From Haemophilus influenzae (lineage in GTDB: Bacteria; Pseudomonadota; Gammaproteobacteria; Enterobacterales; Pasteurellaceae), in NCBI RefSeq assembly GCF_900475755.1, contig NZ_LS483411.1, forward strand, positions 372,001-436,000: a DNA stretch of 64,000 bases, in the 5' to 3' direction. Each line of letters opens with the position of its first letter. The stretch's first letter is position 1. This document shows, in pieces, positions 58,676-64,000 of this stretch. The notes under the pieces were generated by a model that had not been told where the DNA came from, searched no databases, and worked only from the letters and a program-made list of their open reading frames with translations. The translations under genes were made by a program, and so were the position numbers.

Positions 58676-58970
58676 TCATTTAAAGGATTGTTTTCGATAT
58701 TGTACCGGACTCAGTCCTTTTAATTTTAGTTGAATCCGTCGGTGATTATAGTAATCCAAATAATCCCTGACGGCATCAACTATCTACTCTCTATTGTTAA
58801 ATTCCCGACCATAAAAACATTCCGTTTTTAATCTCCCAAAGAAACTTTCCATCGCAGCGTTATCCAAGCAATTCCCTTTTCTAGACATACTTTGAATGAT
58901 ACCATGTTCAGCCAAGATTCGACGATAAGCTTGTCATCCCAGGTCTGAATGTAAAATGACACCACAAGCT
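58676..58970 (-). pseudogene. IS3-family transposase OrfB, C-terminal remnant
   Basis: The minus strand encodes the end of a DDE (rve) integrase domain: ILHSDLG, then the [20 protein letters not shown] block with the catalytic Glu, YYNHRRIQLKLKGLSPVQYR and a TGA stop. Two in-frame stops occur, a TGA where Trp is expected after HSDLG and a TAG after REFNNRE, and the N-terminal two thirds with both Asp residues are gone. It is non-functional. Confidence 0.88.
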
Positions 58971-59318
58971 TTATTTAATCCTTTGCTCGGCTTCGTCCTG
59001 AAGTCTGAGTCTTCTCAACTCCTTTAGGTAAGCTACCTCCTCTTCAAGCTGTAAAATTCTCAAACGTAAACGGTCTTCTTCAGTTTTGGGTGGTGGCATT
59101 TTTGCATATTTAGGTTTCATCGGCAGTCGTCCTGATGGTTTACTGGGAATAAGTCCTTTTATGCTACTTTTTTCAAACCGTTTCAACCACGTCCCGACTA
59201 AGGCGTTGGAAGGAATATTATAAAAACGTGCAGCTTCTCTAATACTCATTTTCCTATTCCTATTCAAAATAGGTTGAATAACCTGTAATTTAAATTCGAT
59301 TGTGTAGTGTTTACCCAT
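58971..59318 (-). CDS. IS3-family OrfA, helix-turn-helix protein
   Basis: This is a probable IS150-type OrfA of about 115 aa. MGKHYTIEFKLQVIQPILNR and SIREAARFYNIPSNALVGTW give the helix-turn-helix, followed by a leucine-rich coiled coil (RLRLRILQLEEEVAYLKELR) used for multimerisation. It ends early at the deletion junction (QRIK-stop). It starts at the ATG 59316-59318. With OrfB dead it cannot mobilise the element, though it could bind its ends. Confidence 0.75.
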   Translation of the reverse strand: MGKHYTIEFKLQVIQPILNRNRKMSIREAARFYNIPSNALVGTWLKRFEKSSIKGLIPSKPSGRLPMKPKYAKMPPPKTEEDRLRLRILQLEEEVAYLKELRRLRLQDEAEQRIK

Positions 59319-59403
59319 AAAAAATCTGCACCTCAATTGTTGGTTTGGTTAGCCCAACTTTTGGGGTGCAGATCAATAAAGTGCGGTCAATTTTTTACTA
59401 TTT

Positions 59404-60699
59404 TTACAACATAAATAATGCTAAGAATAAAACAGCAAGTATCATGCCTGGTGCGGTACGTTTTACCATTTCTACTGGGCTTACCATAGCAAGGCCTGCA
59501 CAAACAATGGTTACACCTGCAATTGGTGAAGCTGTACGACCGATTGCACCAGCAATTGCTGCTGCCATACCAAGATTTACGTGAGTGTAGCCGAGTTCTA
59601 CAGCATGTGGCGTGACGGCTGTATTAAAAGCGATAGCTGCTGCATCGCCAGAACCTGTAATTAATCCCATTAAGAATGGTCCAATTGTTGCACCCCAACG
59701 TACAAATTCGTTGGATTCTTTTAAGAAAGAAATTGCCGCATCCACTGCGCCCGTAGATTTTAATCCTGCCACAAATACACTGGCTGCAATGATAATACCA
59801 AGTACGTTTGCATAAGAATTTCCCATACCATTGAAAAATTCTTCAGTAATTTTTACTGGAGAAATACGAGTGACGATAATGCCGTAAATTGCACCAATCA
59901 GCATCGCTTGAGGAACGCCCATTTTAGTCCATTCAAGACCCGGTACTTGTTGTAATGATGTTCCACCAATCACTAAAATAACTAATGGTATTAATGGTGC
60001 AAGGGCATAAAGTACATTGACACCTTCAACAACTTTAATTTCATTTTCTTTTTGTTCTGCAAGATAAGCTTGGCGATGTTGTTCACCATAATCTTTAAAA
60101 ACAAGCGCAAGAATTGTTAAAACAACCGCACCTATTGCTCCCGCAATCATGTTATATGGCGCATGTGAAAGGTTTACTTGAGTGATAGTTAAGCCTGACA
60201 TTTCACTAATCATTGCTGAGTGAGAAGAACCTGGGCTCATCATTGATCCAAAAGTTCCTGCTAAAATAGCTGCACCAGCAGTAGCTGGTCGAACACCCGC
60301 ACTTTTTAAAACAGGAATTAATGTTGCACCAACCGCAGCTGCACAACCAGCAGCAGAAGGAATAGCAATATTGATGAAAAAGGTGATGACTGTTGCAATC
60401 GGAATTAAGAAGAATTTTAATCCGCTTAATGGTTTGGTAAGTAAATGCACTAGATGAGTGTCACATTGAGTGTATTTCATTACATAAGCAAAACCCATAC
60501 TAGAACAGATGGCCATAATTAATCCGCCAGATGTCATGCTTTTGGCAAAAGCATCTAATGCACCCATTGGATTCAGCGTCAGAATGGACATTATTAAACC
60601 GACACCAATCAAAACTGTTCGGGTTTCGGCTTTTTTAATCAGAAAATAAATTGTGGCAATAATGCCAATCACTGCAACGATGGATTTGAATAATTCCAT
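59404..60699 (-). CDS. dcuC: DcuC-family C4-dicarboxylate carrier
   Basis: This is an inner-membrane carrier of 431 aa with about 12 segments, of the DcuC type that handles fumarate/succinate exchange in anaerobic growth. GTFGSMMSPGSSHSAMISEM around residue 150 and GSGDAAAIAFNTAVTPHAVE around residue 350 form the paired re-entrant-loop pattern of this superfamily. It lies 18 nt after pepE and so is probably cotranscribed with it. A carrier for aspartyl peptides or aspartate-derived acids would also fit that context; the substrate is an inference. Confidence 0.82.
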   Translation of the reverse strand: MELFKSIVAVIGIIATIYFLIKKAETRTVLIGVGLIMSILTLNPMGALDAFAKSMTSGGLIMAICSSMGFAYVMKYTQCDTHLVHLLTKPLSGLKFFLIPIATVITFFINIAIPSAAGCAAAVGATLIPVLKSAGVRPATAGAAILAGTFGSMMSPGSSHSAMISEMSGLTITQVNLSHAPYNMIAGAIGAVVLTILALVFKDYGEQHRQAYLAEQKENEIKVVEGVNVLYALAPLIPLVILVIGGTSLQQVPGLEWTKMGVPQAMLIGAIYGIIVTRISPVKITEEFFNGMGNSYANVLGIIIAASVFVAGLKSTGAVDAAISFLKESNEFVRWGATIGPFLMGLITGSGDAAAIAFNTAVTPHAVELGYTHVNLGMAAAIAGAIGRTASPIAGVTIVCAGLAMVSPVEMVKRTAPGMILAVLFLALFML

Positions 60700-60716
60700 T
60701 ATATGTTCCTTTTAAG

Positions 60717-61421
60717 TTAATAAGAAAAAGTTGTATTGATATCAAATGTGCCACATTCCATATTTTCACTGAAGCACAAAATAGGATTTTCACCCAACAC
60801 AGTTGCCATTTCATTTTGTATATGAAGTGCAGAACCTTCAGGCAATGCATATACAAGTGCGGTTGGATTAACGAGTAAAAATTCAGCCAAACGTTCTTCT
60901 CGGCTTTCGCCATTATGACCTTGCATTTTACCTGAAATAAAGTGCGGATTAATTTGATGAGGAAAAAGCTGTAATGCTTGAAATGAAGGAGGATAAGTAA
61001 TCGGCATATCATTCGTTGTCATAATGGATGCACCCACTACATTTGCCCCAGCACTCCAACCAAAATAAGGCGTACTGTTATTCACTTTTTCACGAATGAT
61101 ATCAATTAAATTGTGTTCATAAAGCTGTTTTAACAAACAAAATGTATTCCCGCCGCCAATAGCGATGACATCTGCTTGTTCAATAATATCTCGATGCTGT
61201 TTACCATGATGAACGGAAACAATATTCATCTCTAAATAAGAAAGTGCATTTTGCACAGTTTTTTCGTATTCATCAAAAGTGCGGCGTACCCCAGCATAAG
61301 GCACAAAAGCAATTGTTTTACCACGATAATCCGCCAAGAAATTTTGTAACCAAGGTAGAGTGTGTTCAAGATAACCTGTGTTCTTGTATTTTGAGCTACT
61401 GAGCAGTAACATGTTTTTCAT
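60717..61421 (-). CDS. pepE: Peptidase E (alpha-aspartyl dipeptidase)
   Basis: PepE is a serine peptidase of 234 aa (family S51) that cleaves N-terminal aspartyl dipeptides. [15 protein letters not shown] carries the catalytic Ser near 120, [20 protein letters not shown] is a family block, and [14 protein letters not shown] supplies the His region. It is cotranscribed with the DcuC-like carrier, which may take away or bring in aspartate-derived acids, and is divergent from the M20 hydrolase. Confidence 0.9.
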   Translation of the reverse strand: MKNMLLLSSSKYKNTGYLEHTLPWLQNFLADYRGKTIAFVPYAGVRRTFDEYEKTVQNALSYLEMNIVSVHHGKQHRDIIEQADVIAIGGGNTFCLLKQLYEHNLIDIIREKVNNSTPYFGWSAGANVVGASIMTTNDMPITYPPSFQALQLFPHQINPHFISGKMQGHNGESREERLAEFLLVNPTALVYALPEGSALHIQNEMATVLGENPILCFSENMECGTFDINTTFSY

Positions 61422-61543
61422 TTTCTACTCCTTTTTATAGGTATTTAGAAATACCGATATTACGCTTAGAAAAGGTTAATTTTCAACGAAAAATTATTAT
61501 TGTTTGACGAATATCAAAAAATAAATCATATCAGGAGAAAACT

Positions 61544-62779
61544 ATGTCAATTAATCTTAATCGTGTTCAAAATTTAATTGAAAAACTGGCTTTTATTTCA
61601 TCAGTACCAAACGAGCTGACTCGCTTAGCTTTTACAGAGGAGGATGAAAAGGCCCATAATATGATTATTGAATTATGTAAAGAATATGATTTATCTATTC
61701 GTCGAGATTCAATTGGAAATCTTTTTATTCGTAAGGCAGGTAAAGAAGATTTTTTACCTGCAGTTGCATTCGGATCGCATATTGATACTGTTGTGAATGC
61801 GGGTAAATTTGATGGTCCTTTGGGATCTGTTGCTGGGTTGGAAATTCTTTTGCAATTGTGTGAACAGAATATTCAGACTCGTTATCCTTTAGAATTGATA
61901 ATTTTTACTTGTGAAGAATCGAGTAGATTTAATTTTGCTACATTGGGTAGTAAAGTTATGTGTGGCATAGTAAATCAAGAAAAATTAAGTTTGTTACGTG
62001 ATAAACAAGGAAAGGGTTTATCAGAAGCTATGGCTGAAGTAGGAATGAATTTTAATTTGATTAATCAAGCAAAACGTGATGCAAAGGAATTTAAATGTTT
62101 TTTTGAACTTCATATAGAACAAGGCCCTCGTTTAGAGAATGAAGGAAAAACAATAGGTGTTGTGACAGGTATTGCTGCTCCAATTCGTGCAATTGTTAAA
62201 ATTAAAGGACAAGCGGATCATTCAGGAGCAACAGCAATGCATTATCGTCATGATGCATTGTTAGGAGGAGCTGAATTATCACTTGCTATTGAGCAATCGG
62301 CTATTCAAGCTGGACATTCTACAGTAGCTACTGTAGGTAATATTACAGCTAAACCAGGAGTAATGAATGTTGTGCCAGGATATTGTGAATTATTAGTAGA
62401 TATTCGAGGTACACATGTACAAGCTAGAGATTCTGTATTTGAATTATTACAAGAGGAAGTTAGTAAAGTTTCAGAAAAAAGAGGATTATTAATTGAGTTG
62501 CAACTTATTTCAAAAGATAATCCAATAGTATTACCTGAAAATATGGTAAACCAAATAGCTGAAACTGCACATTCCCTTGGTTATTCTTACGAAATAATGC
62601 CAAGTGGTGCTGGACATGATGCAATGCATATGGCAACACTTTGTCCGACAGGTATGATTTTTGTTCCATCTCATTTTGGAATTAGTCATAACCCTCTTGA
62701 ATTTACAGATTGGAAAGATATAGAGGCAGGAATTAATGTTTTACAAAAAGTTATATTAGAACAGGCTGAAGTTTGTTAA
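61544..62779 (+). CDS. M20 N-carbamoyl-amino-acid / allantoate-type amidohydrolase
   Basis: This is a zinc amidohydrolase of 411 aa in the M20 peptidase fold, of the AllC / N-carbamoyl-L-amino-acid hydrolase group. The metal site is in FGSHIDTVVNAGKFDGPLGS and TCEESSRFN, with FELHIEQGPRLE and a dimerisation domain (KGQADHSGATAMHYR). The likely substrate is an N-carbamoyl amino acid, giving ammonia, CO2 and the amino acid. Nearby arginine and ornithine genes suggest a role in nitrogen scavenging, but the substrate is not known from the sequence. A good terminator follows. Confidence 0.85.
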   Translation: MSINLNRVQNLIEKLAFISSVPNELTRLAFTEEDEKAHNMIIELCKEYDLSIRRDSIGNLFIRKAGKEDFLPAVAFGSHIDTVVNAGKFDGPLGSVAGLEILLQLCEQNIQTRYPLELIIFTCEESSRFNFATLGSKVMCGIVNQEKLSLLRDKQGKGLSEAMAEVGMNFNLINQAKRDAKEFKCFFELHIEQGPRLENEGKTIGVVTGIAAPIRAIVKIKGQADHSGATAMHYRHDALLGGAELSLAIEQSAIQAGHSTVATVGNITAKPGVMNVVPGYCELLVDIRGTHVQARDSVFELLQEEVSKVSEKRGLLIELQLISKDNPIVLPENMVNQIAETAHSLGYSYEIMPSGAGHDAMHMATLCPTGMIFVPSHFGISHNPLEFTDWKDIEAGINVLQKVILEQAEVC

Positions 62780-62786
62780 TTATTAT

Positions 62787-62815
62787 AAAAACTCGTATAA
62801 ATAATACGAGTTTTT
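62787..62815 (+). terminator. Terminator of the M20 hydrolase gene
   Basis: ACTCGTAT and ATACGAGT form an 8-bp stem with AAATA between and an A-tract before, followed by TTTTTT. It lies about 10 nt after the stop. Confidence 0.88.
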
Positions 62816-63273
62816 TTATAAAGGCAACTCAGTTGTTGACTTAACCTTTTTTAGAGTAACTTCTGATTTTAAGGTTTTAATGCCAAGCCTGGAATTAAGA
62901 TAGGTGGTTTTAATGTGGTTAAACTCTTCTAAATCTGATACACAAAGTGTCAGAAGAAAATCGAAGGTTCCTGCCATAAAATGGCATTCGGTAATTTAAG
63001 GGATTAGTTTCACTTCAAAAATTTTAATTCTGGATCTTCTTCAAAGAAAGAACCTAATACATAAACAATAAGATGACAATTTATTTTCTTGGGATTCAAT
63101 AAGGCAACATAACTATCAATTACGCCGCTTTCTTCCAGTTGATTTACTCGGCGTAAACAAGCTGAATTTGAAAGTCCTATTTCGTTAGCCAGTTCATTAT
63201 TTTGTAATCGACCATTGCGTTGCAATGCTTTAAGAATACGGGTATCAATATTATCAAAGCGTTTTTTAAGCAT
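62816..63273 (-). pseudogene. Lrp/AsnC-family regulator, frameshifted
   Basis: The first 87 codons encode a normal Lrp-type helix-turn-helix (IDTRILKALQRNGRLQNNEL, then ANEIGLSNSACLRRVNQLEE) and the start of the RAM domain, ending ELKFLK-stop at 63010. The rest of the RAM domain is present just downstream in another frame: ECHFMAGTFDFLLTLCVSDL and EEFNHIKTTYLNSRLGIKTL, stopping at 62816. A one-base loss in the A/T run around 63018-63026 and a further in-frame TAA explain the break. It probably once regulated neighbouring amino-acid genes. Confidence 0.85.
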
Positions 63274-63322
63274 AGTAAATCCTTTTTATGTTAACAAAAA
63301 AGATAACCTAGTATAAAAGAAA

Positions 63323-63350
63323 CCGCCTAGAAAAACTGTGATCTAGGTGG
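63323..63350 (-). terminator. Terminator of the YfcC-like carrier gene
   Basis: On the minus strand CCACCTAGA and TCTAGGCGG form a 9-bp stem (one G-U pair) with a 10-nt loop followed by TTTCTTTT, 12 nt after the stop. Confidence 0.78.
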
Positions 63351-63362
63351 CAATTTGACTAA

Positions 63363-64000
63363 TTAAACGCTATATAAGGATACTTGTACTACCAGTAAAA
63401 TAGATCCGATTAGTAATAAACATCCAATCATAGGCATCACGAATTTAACCCATCTATCAAACGGAATATGCAACATTTGGAGAGTCACCAATACTAATCC
63501 TGTTGGTGCCAAGAATAGCATTGCATATTGTCCCCAGTTGTAAGCGGAAACCACGATATCGCGTGGAATACCCACTGAGTCAGCAAGTGGAGCCATAATT
63601 GGCATTGAAAGCACGGCTAAGCCTGAAGAAGACGGCACGATTAAGCCTAGGAAAATAAATACGACTAATTGACCTAAGATGAATACGCTACCTGGCATAC
63701 CGCTAACTACATTAGACATATAATCAAGGATGGTGTCAGAAATCATACCTTGTTCGAGTACTAAGTTTACGCCACGAGCAAGACCAATGATTAAGGATAC
63801 GCCTACTAATTCTGATGCACCTTCAGTGAAAGATTCCACAATATCTTTTTCAGACAAGCCACTGATAAACATAATGATGATAGTAATGGAAAGGAAAGAT
63901 GCAGCCATTTGAGGGAACCACCATCCGCCAACCATTACACCCCAAATCATAATAGGGAATGCAATGCAGAAAAGCGTTAAGATTAATTTGTGACGAGCTG
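63363..64000 (-). CDS. YfcC/ArcD-type amino-acid carrier, 3' part
   Basis: This is the C-terminal 212 or so codons of a membrane carrier whose frame stays open to the window edge; the 5' part lies outside. At least five membrane segments are seen. The paired blocks VGVSLIIGLARGVNLVLEQG and GLIVPSSSGLAVLSMPIMAP are those of the YfcC / C4-dicarboxylate and arginine-ornithine antiporter-like family. In H. influenzae I recall such a gene beside arcC and arcB (carbamate kinase and OTC), so arginine/ornithine exchange is plausible; this is inference. Confidence 0.82.
   Translation of the reverse strand, partial: ARHKLILTLFCIAFPIMIWGVMVGGWWFPQMAASFLSITIIIMFISGLSEKDIVESFTEGASELVGVSLIIGLARGVNLVLEQGMISDTILDYMSNVVSGMPGSVFILGQLVVFIFLGLIVPSSSGLAVLSMPIMAPLADSVGIPRDIVVSAYNWGQYAMLFLAPTGLVLVTLQMLHIPFDRWVKFVMPMIGCLLLIGSILLVVQVSLYSV

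Larger units (their letters stand above)
58650..59375 (-). mobile_element. IS3-family insertion sequence relic
   Basis: The ends carry imperfect inverted repeats: TGATCTGACCCCAAAAAGTT at the left and the complement TGATCTGCACCCCAAAAGTT at the right, with TG...CA tips as in IS3-family elements. Inside, orfA is followed directly by only the last third of orfB, so roughly half of a 1.3-1.5 kb IS150-type element is missing. It sits between potE and a DcuC-like gene. A 3-bp AAT flanks both ends if the element is read one base shorter on each side. Confidence 0.85.

Overview
The window is chromosomal DNA of a Pasteurellaceae bacterium, almost certainly Haemophilus influenzae or a very close relative. 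The grounds are the low G+C content, dozens of copies of the Haemophilus DNA-uptake word AAGTGCGGT / ACCGCACTT (often as inverted pairs after genes), a lic2A-type LOS glycosyltransferase carrying a CAAT tetranucleotide tract, and gene-by-gene agreement with H. influenzae housekeeping proteins. Two LOS glycosyltransferase genes between infA and ksgA look like the losA/losB pair known from some nontypeable strains.

Layout: 1-5.6 kb is an rRNA operon read on the minus strand (16S, tRNA-Ile, tRNA-Ala, 23S; the 5S lies outside). 5.6-15 kb holds trkH-yigZ, tusA, ndh, plsB, lexA (two LexA boxes), dapF, tpx and a yagU remnant with an internal deletion. After an AT-rich gene-poor gap come rpsF-priB-rpsR-rplI and infA (15.6-17.4 kb), then the LOS pair, ksgA, phase-variable lic2A and apaH (17.5-22.3 kb). 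22.3-28 kb holds the oxidative pentose-phosphate genes zwf-pgl-gnd and cysQ. 28-49.2 kb is housekeeping: an OPT transporter, hslR, asnC/asnA, gph-rpe, gyrB, tex, greB, fabR-oxyR, slyX, fkpA, yheO-tusDCB and the str operon (rpsL-rpsG-fusA-tuf).

49.3-51.6 kb contains mnmG and, beside it, what I read as the chromosomal replication origin: nine GATC sites in about 170 bp, AT-rich 13-mer-like units and a row of DnaA boxes. The rRNA operon, gyrB and the str operon all point away from it, on the leading strand.

The right arm (52-64 kb) is the most accessory part. It holds cpdB with a perfect CRP site, a 49-codon stub of ornithine carbamoyltransferase, a small leader ORF clearly related to the ornithine-sensing SpeFL peptide, then speF-potE (ornithine decarboxylase and putrescine/ornithine antiporter), an IS3-family relic, a DcuC-like carrier, pepE, an M20 N-carbamoyl-amino-acid hydrolase, a broken Lrp-family regulator and the 3' part of a YfcC/ArcD-type carrier. 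Together these suggest amino-acid, arginine/ornithine and polyamine metabolism under low oxygen or acid.

The observations most worth following are the SpeFL-like leader with its stop codon buried in a strong hairpin, oriC, the two dispersed double-hairpin repeats (25.6 and 41.6 kb), the decayed genes (yagU, OTC stub, Lrp regulator, IS relic), and the apparent absence of a peroxiredoxin-glutaredoxin gene beside oxyR.
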